64,000 nucleotides of DNA from Streptomyces sp. NRRL WC-3618 (GCF_001280005.1 NZ_LGDW01000213.1:1-64000); one strand, 5' to 3'. Numbered from the stretch's first letter, positions 15,637-25,879 are shown. Numbers and translations are program-made. Notes: a model not told the origin generated them from the sequence alone.

Positions 15637-17184
15637 TCATGAGCAGACCTTGCCGTCCCGAGGCACCGTCCCGTCCAGCAGATACGCGTTCACCGTGGAG
15701 TCGACACAGCCGCTCCCACTTCCGTACGCCCCGTGCCCCTCGCCCTTCCAGGTCAGCATCACGCCGACCCCCTTGCCCAACTCGTCGGCCATCTTGCGCG
15801 TGCCCTCGTAGGGCGTCGCGGGGTCCCCCGTGTTGCCGACCACGAGGACGGGCGCCGCTCCCGGCGCGCCGACCACCGGTGTGTCGTACTGGCCGGGCAC
15901 CGGCCAGTCGTGGCACCAGCCGGCCGTGTCCCAGCCCATGAACTCCCCGAACACGGGCGAGATCTTCCGGAATTCGGGCAGCAGCTTCCTGACCTGCGCC
16001 GCGGTCGGCCGCTGCTTGTCGTCCAAGCACGATATGACCCGTTGCGCATGTGTCGTCGTGCCGTAGTGGCCCGACGCGTCGCGGTCGTTGTAGCCGTCCG
16101 CGAGTGTCAGCAGGTCCGATCCGTCGCCCTGCTCGGCCGCGTCCAGGGCGCTGGTCAGCGCCGGCCAGCTCTGCTTGCTGTACAGCGGCACGATCACGCC
16201 GATGACTGCCAGGCCCTGGGTCAGTTTCCGTCCGGAGGAAGTGGGCAGCGGCTTGCTGTCGATCCGCTTCAACAGAGCCGCGATCTTCCGTGAACCCTGG
16301 TCCGGATCCTGGCCCGTCGACTTCAGGTAGTCGTCGAGGGCGCGCTGAAAACCCCGGGTCTGGTTCTTCGCGTGTCCCACGATGTCGGCGCTCGGGTCGA
16401 CGACGGCGTCGAGGATCAGCCGACCCACGTTCTTCGGGAACAGGTGGGCGTAGACGCCACCGAGTTCGGTGCCGTACGAGATGCCGAAGTAGTGCGTCTT
16501 CGTGTCACCGAGAACCTGGCGCATCAGGTCCATGTCGCGGGCGGAGTCGGTGGTCGAGACATGCGAGATGAGGTTTCCGGCGGACTTCTCGCAGCCCTGC
16601 CCGAAGTCGGCCGCGTCCTGGAAGAACGCCTTCTCCTCGGCCGCGTCGTCCGGTGACGGGTCCACCGACTCGGCGGCCTGGATCTCCTTGTCGCCGCGGC
16701 AGCGAACGCCTTCGCTGGACCCGACTCCGCGCGGGTCCCAGCTCACCAGGTCGTAACGCTCCCGCAGCGCGGAGACCGTGCCGGCGTACGAGGGCATCAC
16801 GGAGATCCCCGACTGGCCCGGTCCGCCGAAGTTGAACAGAAGGGACCCGATGCGGTTGCCTCCGGTGGCCTTGGCGCGGATCAGTGCCAGGCCGATGGTC
16901 TCGCCGTCCGGCTTCGCGTAGTCCAGCGGCACCTTGAGGGTCGCGCACTGCCAGTCGCTGCCCGGCGTGGGGGAGTCAGAGGTGCCCTCGCAGCGGACCC
17001 AGTCCGGTTTCTGCGAGGACAGTGAGGCGGGCAGTCCGGGCGAGGCACGGGACGAGGACGCGGCCGACGGGGAAGTGGGGCCGCCGGATCCCTTGTCGTC
17101 GCCGTTGCCGGACGTGCCGCCGCTGCATCCGGCCACCAGCAGCGCGGCGGCGGCAGCGGCTGTCCACCGTACGAAACGAGACAT
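15637..17184 (-). CDS. Secreted lipoprotein alpha/beta hydrolase (tripeptidyl aminopeptidase type)
   Basis: A 515-residue exported hydrolase. A signal peptide ends in a lipobox (LLVAGCSGG), so the mature protein is probably lipid-anchored outside the cell. The serine nucleophile lies in FGISYGTELGGVYA, the acid in VGNTGDPATPYEGT and the catalytic His in GEGHGAYGSG. This pattern fits the Streptomyces tripeptidyl/prolyl aminopeptidase group. The ATG at 17184 follows GGGGGAG; 23 upstream codons are excluded. It is a close paralogue of the next gene, pointing to tandem duplication. Confidence 0.87.
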   Translation of the reverse strand: MSRFVRWTAAAAAALLVAGCSGGTSGNGDDKGSGGPTSPSAASSSRASPGLPASLSSQKPDWVRCEGTSDSPTPGSDWQCATLKVPLDYAKPDGETIGLALIRAKATGGNRIGSLLFNFGGPGQSGISVMPSYAGTVSALRERYDLVSWDPRGVGSSEGVRCRGDKEIQAAESVDPSPDDAAEEKAFFQDAADFGQGCEKSAGNLISHVSTTDSARDMDLMRQVLGDTKTHYFGISYGTELGGVYAHLFPKNVGRLILDAVVDPSADIVGHAKNQTRGFQRALDDYLKSTGQDPDQGSRKIAALLKRIDSKPLPTSSGRKLTQGLAVIGVIVPLYSKQSWPALTSALDAAEQGDGSDLLTLADGYNDRDASGHYGTTTHAQRVISCLDDKQRPTAAQVRKLLPEFRKISPVFGEFMGWDTAGWCHDWPVPGQYDTPVVGAPGAAPVLVVGNTGDPATPYEGTRKMADELGKGVGVMLTWKGEGHGAYGSGSGCVDSTVNAYLLDGTVPRDGKVCS

Positions 17185-17299
17185 GCGAACTCCCCCCTGC
17201 GGGCCGTCCGCTCGGGTCAGCGGATGGCGGTCCGGCCATAGTAGGCGGATCACGCCGAGGCCGTATCAGCCTGTGGATAACCTTCTGACCTGCGTTTTT

Positions 17300-18850
17300 C
17301 TAGGTGCAGACGGTCCCGGCCGCCGGTACCTTCCCGTTCAGCAGATAGCCGTTCACCGCCTTGAGCACGCACCGGTTCCCGCCGTCGTACGCGCCATGCC
17401 CCTGCCCCTTGTACGTCAGCTCGACCCCCACGCCCTCACCCAGTGCCCCCACCATTTTCCGCGCGCCTTCGTACGGCGTGGCCGGGTCGCCGGTGTTGCC
17501 CACGACGAGGATCGGCGCCGATCCGGTCGCGTGGACGTCGGGGTGCTCGGCGGCGCCGGGCACGGCCCAGTCGGTGCAGCTGACCATGGACCAGGCCAGG
17601 AAGTCGCCGAACAGGGGCGAGGCGGCGCGGAACTCGGGCAGCTTCGCCTCGATGTCCGCGACGGTGTAGCGCGGCTTCTGGTCGGAGCAGTTGACGGCGA
17701 TGTTCGCCGCGCTGAGGTTGCTGTACTCGCCGTTCCGGCTGCGCCCGTTCATGGAGTCGGCCAGCAGCATCAGGACCGTGCCGTCGCCGTCGTACGCCTC
17801 GTCGAGGCCCTGGGTGAGGTAGGGCCAGAAGTCCTTGGAGTACAGCGCCTGGGCGATTCCGGTGGTCGCCGAGGTCTCGGTCAGTTCGCGCGGGAAGACG
17901 CCCGGGATCGGCTTCGCGTCGAGGTCCTTGAGGAGCTTGGCGATCCGGTTCTTGACCTCCCGCGGAGTGTCGCCGACCAGGCACTCCTCGGTTTTCGAGG
18001 TGCAGTCCTCGGCGAAGTTGTCGAGCGCGTGCTGGAAGCCCTTGGCCTGCCCGAGCGAGCCCTGTTCGGGGTTCTGGGTCGGGTCGACGACCCCGTCGAA
18101 CACCGCGCGGCCCACCTTCTTGGGAAACAGGTGGGCGTAGACACCGCCCAGTTCGGTTCCGTACGAGATGCCGAAGTAGTGCAGCTTGGCGTCGCCGAGG
18201 ACCTGGCGCATCAGATCCATGTCCCGGGCCGCGTCGGTGGTCCGCACATGCGGGAGCATCCTCTTGGAGTGTTTCTCGCAGGCCGCGTTGAACTTCCGCG
18301 TGTTGTCCAGCAGTTCGGCGCGTTCGGTGGCGTTGTCGGGCGTCGCGTCCTGCTGGAAGTACACGTCGAGCTGTTCGTCGTCCTCGCACCGCACCCCGTC
18401 GCTGCGGCCGACCCCGCGGGGATCGAAGCTCACCAGGTCGTAGCGCGTGCGCAGCGTCGCGTAGTCCGTGCCGAACGAGGGGAGCGCGCTGATTCCCGAG
18501 CCGCCGGGGCCGCCGAAGTTGAAGATCAGGGATCCGATGCGCTTGCTCGCACCGCCGCCGGCCTTCGCCCGGATCAGCGCGAGCCTGATCGTGTCGCCCT
18601 TCGGCTCGGCCCAGTCCAGGGGCGCCTTCATGGTGGCGCACTGCCAGTCGGCGCCATCCGGCAGCGGTGACGGGGCCTCGCCGCCGCCCTCCGACGCGGA
18701 CGGTGCGGGACAGTCCTTCCAACCCAGCTTCTGGGCCGACAGATCCTGGTCCGCGGAGCCGGAATCTTCGCTGACACCTGTCATCAGGGAGGACAGCAGA
18801 AGGGCAGTGGCGGTCAGGACAGCGGCACGCGGCCGGAAGGGAGCGGGCAT
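17300..18850 (-). CDS. Secreted alpha/beta hydrolase, paralogue of its neighbour
   Basis: A 516-residue exported hydrolase with the same layout as the preceding gene: signal peptide (AAVLTATALLLSSLMTG), nucleophile in FGISYGTELGG, acid in NTGDPATPYEGA, His in GQGHGAYDGG. It lacks a lipobox cysteine and so should be released rather than anchored. GGAGG lies only one base from the chosen ATG, so the start is less sure. Tripeptidyl aminopeptidase-type activity is likely but unproven. Confidence 0.84.
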   Translation of the reverse strand: MPAPFRPRAAVLTATALLLSSLMTGVSEDSGSADQDLSAQKLGWKDCPAPSASEGGGEAPSPLPDGADWQCATMKAPLDWAEPKGDTIRLALIRAKAGGGASKRIGSLIFNFGGPGGSGISALPSFGTDYATLRTRYDLVSFDPRGVGRSDGVRCEDDEQLDVYFQQDATPDNATERAELLDNTRKFNAACEKHSKRMLPHVRTTDAARDMDLMRQVLGDAKLHYFGISYGTELGGVYAHLFPKKVGRAVFDGVVDPTQNPEQGSLGQAKGFQHALDNFAEDCTSKTEECLVGDTPREVKNRIAKLLKDLDAKPIPGVFPRELTETSATTGIAQALYSKDFWPYLTQGLDEAYDGDGTVLMLLADSMNGRSRNGEYSNLSAANIAVNCSDQKPRYTVADIEAKLPEFRAASPLFGDFLAWSMVSCTDWAVPGAAEHPDVHATGSAPILVVGNTGDPATPYEGARKMVGALGEGVGVELTYKGQGHGAYDGGNRCVLKAVNGYLLNGKVPAAGTVCT

Positions 18851-18921
18851 GCCTCCATCCTGCGGTCGTACCCCGCGGGGCGCTCGGGGCACGAGCCGTA
18901 CGAGGTACTCCCCTAGGGGCC

Positions 18922-21654
18922 CTAGAGGGCGCCCTTCCGCGTCAGGTGGTTGAAGAACAGCCAGCCCGGCAGCACCGGAATCCACAGGGTCAGCAGTCGG
19001 TAGAGGAGTACGGCGGGGGCGGCGACCTCCTTGGGGAGGCCGACGGCGATCAGGCCGACCGTCAGGGTCGCCTCGACCGCGCCCACACCACCGGGGGTCG
19101 GCGCCGCGGACCCCAGCGCGTTTCCGGCGAGGAAGACGACGGCGACGCTGGCGAGGCTGAGCGAGGTCGACTCGTCGCCGAAGGCCCGGATCGACGCGTC
19201 CAGGCACATCACGAAGCACGCGGTCAGCAGCAGCATGCCGCCGATACCGGTGACCAGCTTCTGCGGACGCTGGAGAACGTCCAGCATGCGCGGGATGACA
19301 CCGGCGAACAGTGACCTCACGCGCGTGACGACGAACTTCCGCAGGAACGGCACCGACGTCACCACGAGGACCAGCACCGCGACGGTCAGCAGACCGGCGA
19401 TGACCGTCCTGGACGGCGACAGCGAGGGTGTCTTCTCGGTGCCCGTGAGATAGCCGAACGACAACAGCATCAGGATGTGGCAACCGAGTCCGAACAACTG
19501 CGACGCGCCGACGCTGGCCACCGCGAGCCCTGGCCGTACGCCCGAGCGTTGCAGGAAACGAGTGTTGAGGGCGACTCCGCCCACCGCCGCGGGCGCCACG
19601 ATCTTCACGAACGACCCGGCGACCTGCGCGGCCACGGTCCGTACGAACGGCACCCGCTCCGGCACGAAACCGAGCAGACTCATCGCCGCGGCGACGTAGC
19701 TCAACGCGGAGAACAGCACGGCCGCGATGACCCAGCCCCACTCGGCGTTGTCGAACAGGGTGGCGAACTCGATGTGGGTGAGTTGGGAGAGCAGGAAGTA
19801 CGCGCCGAACGCACCGGCCATGAAGCTGATCAGCGTGCGGGGTCTCACTCGTTCCAGCCGGGCCGGCTCGACCGGTGCCTGCGGTCTGATCAGTAGTACC
19901 TGGTGACGGATCTGGGTGAGCAGATCCTCCTCGCGGGCCCCCTCCAGGGCTTCGTCGATGGCCCGCTTCTCGGCCCGCTGCTCCGCGCGGACGGCCTTCT
20001 TGTCGGGCTTTTCCAGTTCAGCGGGCGCGGTGTCGGGGCGGGTTGCCTCAAGCCGGGCCTGTTTGGCCTGCTGGGAAGCCTCCAGGACCGCCTCGCGCTG
20101 ACGCTGGGCGCGCTCGCGGGCGAGTTTGCGCAGCGTCGCGCGCGTGGAGCGCGACAGCGCGATGGGCTGGAGCAGCGGCAGACAGTCCGCCACCGCGTCC
20201 GGGCCGAGCACCCCGACCGCGGACGCCACCGCGCGTTCGGCACCCACGCGCAGGCCCAGCGTCGCCACCAGCTGGGCGATGTCCATGCGCAGCAGCAGGT
20301 CCCCGGCCGCGATCTCGCCCACCCGCAGGTCGGTGAGGATCACCTTGCCGGAACGATCCACCAGAATCGCCTCGCCGACGAGTCTGCGGTGCGCGATGCG
20401 CCGCGACTGCAGGGCCTTCACCTGGTGCCAGGTGTTGCGCAGCAGCTCGTCGGTGATCTCCTCGTCGTCCAGCGAGTCCAGAGTGCGGCCTCCGGTGTGC
20501 TCGTAGACGAGCATCACGGCGTCCGGGCCGAGCTCCGAGGTCGCGATCAGCTTGGGCGCGTTGGCGCCGGCGGCGATCGCCGCGTACGCGAGGAGAGCCT
20601 CCTGCTCCAGCGCCTGGCGCAGCGACTGGAGGCTGCTGCGCGTGGCCAGGCCGCGCAGCGTGATGTTGCGCCACACGCGGTAGAAGAAGTGCTGCGCCTG
20701 CTGCTCGCGGTCGACGACCGTGACGTCCAGCGGAGGGCCGTCCTCCAGGGTGACGAAATAGCGCCGGCCCCGGTCACCGCTGTCCGACGTCTCCGGCACC
20801 TCCTCGCGGGCCGCGCTCACCGGGCGGAAACCGACGTGCCGCAGGCCCGCCATCAGGTTGCGCCCGGTGGGACGCACGTTCGGTGAGCCGACCGCGTACA
20901 GCGTCCCGTACGCCACCGACCAGCCGATCAGCACCGTCAGGATGATCGAGAACGGTGTCGTGTAGCCGGTGACCAGCATCGAGAAGGCATCGAGCAGCAG
21001 CACGACCCACAGCACGGCCCGCCAGCGCGGCCGACGGGACATGCCGACGGCCGTCATGTACGCGATGACCGGCGCGAGATAGCCGTGCACCGGGTCGGTG
21101 AGAGCGTGGATGTCGCCGGGGGAGGGCTGCGTCAGCGCCTCCTGGATGGAGTCCGGGGCGCCCTTGGCGACCCACAGGTCGGTGGCGAGGGTCACCCCGT
21201 GCGCGAGGACCGCCGCGAGGACACCGTCGGCGATTCGCAGCCCGTCCCGCTTGATCAGCCGCTCGATGGCGAAGGCGACCGGCACCAGGAGGATCGCGAT
21301 GCTGGACGCCAGACCCGCGATCTTGATCAGCAGGTCGGGTGCCTGGCCGGTGCCCTTGTTGATGTCCTGTTCGAGTCCCGAGGTGGTGCCGTGCGCGAAG
21401 GCGGCGATCGCCAGCAACACGACGACGGCGAAGACGCCCGCCAGGAACCGCATGAGATCGGACGGGCGGTGCACGCGCGCGGGGAGCAGCGGTTCGTCGC
21501 CCTCGACCTCTTCGACGTGGGCGTCGTCGTCGCAGTCGGCGGCCGCTCCGGCCGGTGTCCGCTCGTGCTCGTGGCCGGTGCCGTCGGCACCGGGGCGCGG
21601 CGAGACCTCAGAGGTGCCCTCCGCGTCTTCGGGGTGCACGCCCTGATGCTCCAT
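18922..21654 (-). CDS. Flippase-like (LPG synthase TM) protein with degenerate kinase domain
   Basis: A 910-residue membrane protein. An acidic N-terminal tail is followed by several membrane segments (about residues 65-250). Residues ~290-500 form a kinase-like domain. A helical linker rich in Lys/Glu leads to a C-terminal multi-pass domain (about 610-905) of the lysylphosphatidylglycerol synthase transmembrane/UPF0104 type, ending TPGGVGAVEATLTVGLIAVG. In the kinase-like part, the catalytic loop reads AHRRLVGEAILVDRSG and the DFG-like motif reads TDLRVG, so catalytic Asp and metal ligands appear missing. It may flip lipids; substrate is unknown. The ATG at 21654 has a nearby purine-rich site; a GTG eight codons upstream is possible. 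Confidence 0.82.
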   Translation of the reverse strand: MEHQGVHPEDAEGTSEVSPRPGADGTGHEHERTPAGAAADCDDDAHVEEVEGDEPLLPARVHRPSDLMRFLAGVFAVVVLLAIAAFAHGTTSGLEQDINKGTGQAPDLLIKIAGLASSIAILLVPVAFAIERLIKRDGLRIADGVLAAVLAHGVTLATDLWVAKGAPDSIQEALTQPSPGDIHALTDPVHGYLAPVIAYMTAVGMSRRPRWRAVLWVVLLLDAFSMLVTGYTTPFSIILTVLIGWSVAYGTLYAVGSPNVRPTGRNLMAGLRHVGFRPVSAAREEVPETSDSGDRGRRYFVTLEDGPPLDVTVVDREQQAQHFFYRVWRNITLRGLATRSSLQSLRQALEQEALLAYAAIAAGANAPKLIATSELGPDAVMLVYEHTGGRTLDSLDDEEITDELLRNTWHQVKALQSRRIAHRRLVGEAILVDRSGKVILTDLRVGEIAAGDLLLRMDIAQLVATLGLRVGAERAVASAVGVLGPDAVADCLPLLQPIALSRSTRATLRKLARERAQRQREAVLEASQQAKQARLEATRPDTAPAELEKPDKKAVRAEQRAEKRAIDEALEGAREEDLLTQIRHQVLLIRPQAPVEPARLERVRPRTLISFMAGAFGAYFLLSQLTHIEFATLFDNAEWGWVIAAVLFSALSYVAAAMSLLGFVPERVPFVRTVAAQVAGSFVKIVAPAAVGGVALNTRFLQRSGVRPGLAVASVGASQLFGLGCHILMLLSFGYLTGTEKTPSLSPSRTVIAGLLTVAVLVLVVTSVPFLRKFVVTRVRSLFAGVIPRMLDVLQRPQKLVTGIGGMLLLTACFVMCLDASIRAFGDESTSLSLASVAVVFLAGNALGSAAPTPGGVGAVEATLTVGLIAVGLPKEVAAPAVLLYRLLTLWIPVLPGWLFFNHLTRKGAL

Positions 21655-21839
21655 GGTCTCTTCTTGGTCTCGTATCACCGGTCACCGCCCGCACGATGGT
21701 GGCATGCCCCACTGACACACAGGGGCATCAGGGTGCGATGCGGGGGCGCACAGTCTGCCGCAAGCGTCGCTCCGGGGCGAGGAACATCCGCGGTCGCCGC
21801 CTCATCACATTGTCGGTGAGGTGGGGCAGGATGGGCCGG

Positions 21840-22205
21840 ATGAGCGACGAGAGCCTTCCGGTGGACGCCCTGCCGGAGTACGCCGAGCGGGCCCTGGAGG
21901 CCGCGGAACTGATCCCGCCCGGGCGTGTCATGACGTACGGCGACGTGGCCGAATGGCTGGAGGAGGGCGGGCCCCGCCAGGTCGGGCGCGTGATGGCCCT
22001 CTACGGAGGGGCCGTTCCGTGGTGGCGGGTAGTCCGGGCGGACGGTGTGCTGCTCCCGGGGCACGAACTGGACGCCCTCGACCACTACCGCGCGGAAGGC
22101 ACACCCCTGAAAGAGGCGAGCACGGCCGCCGTGGGGCACCTTCCGCGCCTCGACATGAGACGGGCGCGGTGGGACGGCGTCGAGCGGGCGGAGGGTCACA
22201 CCTGA
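21840..22205 (+). CDS. Alkyltransferase-like DNA-binding protein (ATL type)
   Basis: A 121-residue protein related to the DNA-binding domain of O6-alkylguanine-DNA alkyltransferase. GRVMTYGDVAEWL and GRVMALYGG match the family. The active-site PCHR motif is PWWR, so the methyl-acceptor Cys is replaced by Trp and it cannot repair bases itself. ATL proteins bind alkylated guanines and hand them to nucleotide excision repair. The Cys-to-Trp change is usual in the family; the second Trp in place of His is less so. An ATG three codons upstream is an alternative start. It diverges from the flippase-like gene. Confidence 0.87.
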   Translation: MSDESLPVDALPEYAERALEAAELIPPGRVMTYGDVAEWLEEGGPRQVGRVMALYGGAVPWWRVVRADGVLLPGHELDALDHYRAEGTPLKEASTAAVGHLPRLDMRRARWDGVERAEGHT

Positions 22206-22462
22206 CAGCTTCCGCCATCCGGCGGGCGTCAGGGGGGCCTGTGGCCCGTACGGGGTAAACCGGGCACGTCCGTGCCATGGCGTACGTTCGTGGGGCGAGG
22301 GGCCCGGGTGGCGCTCGGGGCCGGAGGGAACATGCGGAAGCCCTGCTTCCGAACCGTCCGTCGGCGTAGCGTCAGCCGCACCTACCCCCCTCACCGTCCG
22401 GCCACCGTTTCCCACGCGTGGCGCTCAGCCAACCAGTACACCCTCCAGGACCGGCGAACCAC

Positions 22463-25400
22463 GTGAGCTCCTCTTCCTCCACCAGGCGCCTGCCGCACCC
22501 CCAGGGGCGACAGGGGACCCGTGGCGCTTACCGACTGGTGCGTACCCCGCCCACACGGCAGGTTCCCCCTCATCTGGACGCCGCACAGCGCGCGGTGGTT
22601 GACCACGCGCGGGGACCACTGCTCGTCCTCGCAGGTCCGGGAACCGGGAAGACCACCACCCTCGTCGAGTCCGTGGCGGCCAGGATCGCCCGGGGCGCGG
22701 ACCCCGAGCGGATCCTCGTCCTCACGTTCAGTCGTAAGGCGGCCGTCGAACTGCGCGACCGCATGGCGCTGCGCATCGGCGCCGCCCGCGCTCCCCGCGC
22801 GACCACTTTCCACTCCTTCTGCTACGCCCTGGTCCGCGCCCACCAGGACAGCGACCTCTTCGTGGAACCCCTGCGGCTGCTCTCCGGCCCCGAACAGGAC
22901 GTGGCCGTACGCGGCCTGCTCGCCGGCCAGCCCGACCTGGAGCGGCTCGGCCTCGTCCATGTGCGCTGGCCGGACGAACTGCGCGCCTGCCTCACCACCC
23001 GCGGCTTCGCCGACGAGGTCCGCGCGGTTCTCGCCCGCAGCCGTGAACTGGGCCTCGGCCCGGACGCCCTGGACGCCTTCGCCCGGCGCATCGGCCGCCC
23101 CGACTGGCGGGCCGCCGCCGCCTTCCTCGCCGAGTACCTCGACGTACTCGACATGCAAGGAGTGCTCGACTACGCGGAGCTCGTCCACCGCGCGGTGCTC
23201 CTCGCGACCCGCCCCGACACCGCGGGGCAGCTCGCCGCCCGCTACGACGCCGTCTACGTGGACGAGTACCAGGACACCGACCCGGCCCAGGTACGGCTCC
23301 TGCACGCGCTCGCCGGAGGCGGCCGGACACTCGTCGCCCTCGGCGACCCCGACCAGTCGATCTACGCGTTCCGGGGGGCGGACGTCAACGGCATCCTGGA
23401 TTTCCCGGACGCCTTCCCGCGCGCGGACGGCCGCCCCGCCCCGGTCGAGGTCCTCAGGACCTCCCGCCGCTCCGCCGCCACCCCGCTCACCGCCACCCGC
23501 CTCCTCACCCAGCGCATGCCGCTGACCCGCCTCCCCGCCGAGAAGGTCCGCGCCCACCGCGAACTCACCCCGGTCCGCGACGGAGGCCGCGTCGAGGTCT
23601 GCACGTACCCGACGTCCGGTACGGAGCTGGACAACATCGCCGACATCCTGCGCCGCGCCCACCTGGAGGACGGTGTCCCCTGGGGCGAGATGGCCGTCCT
23701 GGTGCGGGCCGGCGGTCGTACGATCCCCACGATCCGGCGCGCCCTCACGGCCGCCGGGGTTCCCCTGGACATCGACGGCGACGACCTGCCCCTGCGCCAC
23801 GAACCGGCGGTGGCACCACTCCTGACGGCGCTTCGAGCCGTGGCGACCGCGGAGGCGTCGGGCGCGGTCGGGGAGAGGGACGCCGAAGGGGCGGGTGGCG
23901 ACGCGGGCGAAGCCTCCGAAGTCGCCGTGCCCGGGGACACCGGCTGGCTCGGCACCGAGACCGCCCTGACCCTGCTCACCTCGCCCCTCGCCGGCATGGA
24001 CACCGCCGATCTGCGCCGCCTCGGCCGCGCCCTGCGCGAGGAGGAGAGGACCGCGGGCAACCCCGCACCGCCGCCCTCGGACGAACTCCTGGCCCGCGCG
24101 CTGGCCGAACCGGAACGCCTGGTCGCCCACGACCCGACGTACGCGCGGGGCGCCCAGCGCCTCGGCGCGCTGCTCCGAAAGGCACGTGAGCGCCTCGCGG
24201 GCGGCGGTACGGCCGAAGAGGCCCTCTGGGACCTGTGGAACGGCACACCCTGGCCAGGACGGCTGGAGCGGGCGGCCAGGCGCGGCGGCGCGGCCGGACG
24301 CAACGCCGACCGCGACCTGGACGCCGTGTGCGCGCTGTTCGCGACCGCCGCGCGCGCGGAGGAACGCACCGGCGGCCGCGGCGCTCTCAACTTCCTGGAG
24401 GAGACCGACGCCGAGGACATCGCCGCCGACACCCTCACCCGCCGCGCCGTACGCCCCGAAGCCGTACGCCTGATGACCGCGCACCGCGCCAAGGGCCTCC
24501 AGTGGCGCCTCGTGGTCGTCGCCGGCGTCCAGGAGGGCCTGTGGCCCGACCTGCGCCGCCGCGGCTCCCTCCTGGAGGCCGACCGCATCGGTCGCGACGG
24601 CCTCGCCGAACCGCTCACCCCGGGAGCACTGCTCGCCGAGGAGCGGCGGCTGTTCTACGTGGCCGCCACACGCGCGCGTGAACGCCTGGTCGTCACCGCG
24701 GTGAAGGCCCCCGCCGACGACGGCGACCAGCCCTCCCGTTTCGTCACCGAACTCGGCGTCGAACCCAAGGACGTCACGGGCCGCCCGCGCCGCCCGCTCT
24801 CCGTGGCCGCCCTCGTCGCCGAACTGCGCGCCACGACGGTCGACCCGCGTGTGTCCGCCTCCCTCAGAGAGGCAGCCGCCCGCCGCCTGGCCCGGCTCGC
24901 CGCGCTCACCGACGAGGAGGGCCGCCCGCTCGTGCCGTCGGCGCACCCCTACCGCTGGTGGGGCATGTACGAGCCGACGGAGAGCAAGGTCCCGCTGCGC
25001 GACCGCGACCAGCCCGTCGTGCTCTCCGGCAGCGCCCTCGACCAACTCGCCAACACCTGCGCCCTGCAGTGGTTCCTGGGCCGGGAGGTGAAGGCGGACG
25101 CGCCCGCGACCGCCGCCCAGGGCTTCGGCAACGTGGTGCACGTCCTCGCCGACGAGGTCGCCTCCGGACACACCCCCGCCGACCTCGCCGTCCTCATGGA
25201 GCGCCTCGACTCCGTGTGGAACGCGCTCGCCTTCGACGCACCCTGGAAGTCCGCGCAGGAGAAGGAGCACGCGCGCGTGGCGCTCGAACGCTTCCTGACG
25301 TGGCACGTCGACTCCAGGCGCACCGGCCGCACCCCCGTGGCCAGCGAGCACGACTTCGACGTGACCCTCGAAGCCGGCGACTACGAAGTGCGCATCCGCG

Positions 25401-25843
25401 GTTCCATGGACCGCGTCGAGACCGACGGCGACGGCCGCGCCTACGTCGTCGACTTCAAGACCGGCAAACACGCACCCACCGCCGCCGAGGTGGCCCGCCA
25501 TCCCCAGCTCGCCGTCTACCAGCTCGCCGTCCGCGAAGGTGCCGTCGACGACGCCTTCGACGGCGTGCGGCCCGAACCGGGCGGCGCCGAACTCGTCCAG
25601 CTGCGCCAGGGCGCCGCGAAAAGGGACGGTGGCGAAACACTGCCCAAGGTGCAGGCACAGGCCCCCATCGAGGGAGGGGCGGGGGCAGAAGGGCAGGGGG
25701 AGTGGATCGGCGACCTGCTGGCCACCGCCGCCGGCAAGGTGCTCGACGAACGGTTCACCCCGACCGCGGGCCAGCACTGCGCGCACTGCTCCTTCAGGGC
25801 CTCGTGCAGCGTCCGCCCGGAAGGCCGGCAGGTGGTCGAGTGA
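22463..25843 (+). CDS. adnA: AdnA-like UvrD helicase / RecB-type nuclease with Fe-S motif
   Basis: A 1126-residue helicase-nuclease. The N-terminal superfamily 1A motor has Walker A AGPGTGKTTT, motif II DEYQDTD, MTAHRAKGLQW and VAATRARERL. The C-terminal RecB-like nuclease has VVDFKTGKH. One Cys (NTCALQWF) plus CAHCSFRASC (C-x2-C-x5-C) fits a 4Fe-4S cluster framing the nuclease, as in AddB and AdnA proteins. With the next gene it should form the AdnAB complex that resects double-strand breaks in actinobacteria. AdnAB has been reported essential in Streptomyces (from memory). The start is uncertain: no strong ribosome site; the GTG at 22418 is possible. Confidence 0.88.
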   Translation: MSSSSSTRRLPHPQGRQGTRGAYRLVRTPPTRQVPPHLDAAQRAVVDHARGPLLVLAGPGTGKTTTLVESVAARIARGADPERILVLTFSRKAAVELRDRMALRIGAARAPRATTFHSFCYALVRAHQDSDLFVEPLRLLSGPEQDVAVRGLLAGQPDLERLGLVHVRWPDELRACLTTRGFADEVRAVLARSRELGLGPDALDAFARRIGRPDWRAAAAFLAEYLDVLDMQGVLDYAELVHRAVLLATRPDTAGQLAARYDAVYVDEYQDTDPAQVRLLHALAGGGRTLVALGDPDQSIYAFRGADVNGILDFPDAFPRADGRPAPVEVLRTSRRSAATPLTATRLLTQRMPLTRLPAEKVRAHRELTPVRDGGRVEVCTYPTSGTELDNIADILRRAHLEDGVPWGEMAVLVRAGGRTIPTIRRALTAAGVPLDIDGDDLPLRHEPAVAPLLTALRAVATAEASGAVGERDAEGAGGDAGEASEVAVPGDTGWLGTETALTLLTSPLAGMDTADLRRLGRALREEERTAGNPAPPPSDELLARALAEPERLVAHDPTYARGAQRLGALLRKARERLAGGGTAEEALWDLWNGTPWPGRLERAARRGGAAGRNADRDLDAVCALFATAARAEERTGGRGALNFLEETDAEDIAADTLTRRAVRPEAVRLMTAHRAKGLQWRLVVVAGVQEGLWPDLRRRGSLLEADRIGRDGLAEPLTPGALLAEERRLFYVAATRARERLVVTAVKAPADDGDQPSRFVTELGVEPKDVTGRPRRPLSVAALVAELRATTVDPRVSASLREAAARRLARLAALTDEEGRPLVPSAHPYRWWGMYEPTESKVPLRDRDQPVVLSGSALDQLANTCALQWFLGREVKADAPATAAQGFGNVVHVLADEVASGHTPADLAVLMERLDSVWNALAFDAPWKSAQEKEHARVALERFLTWHVDSRRTGRTPVASEHDFDVTLEAGDYEVRIRGSMDRVETDGDGRAYVVDFKTGKHAPTAAEVARHPQLAVYQLAVREGAVDDAFDGVRPEPGGAELVQLRQGAAKRDGGETLPKVQAQAPIEGGAGAEGQGEWIGDLLATAAGKVLDERFTPTAGQHCAHCSFRASCSVRPEGRQVVE

Positions 25844-25879
25844 CACCGACTGTCAGTGGCCGCCGCTAGCCTCTGTGAC

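Noticed and set aside
12632..16030. 1132-residue minus-strand ORF spanning epimerase, spherulin-like and moeZ genes
   Set aside because: It runs across three well-supported genes on the other strand and is low-complexity.
22391..25846. 1151-residue minus-strand ORF
   Set aside because: Exactly opposite the AdnA-like gene, which has all helicase and nuclease motifs. Long antisense frames are expected in high-GC DNA.
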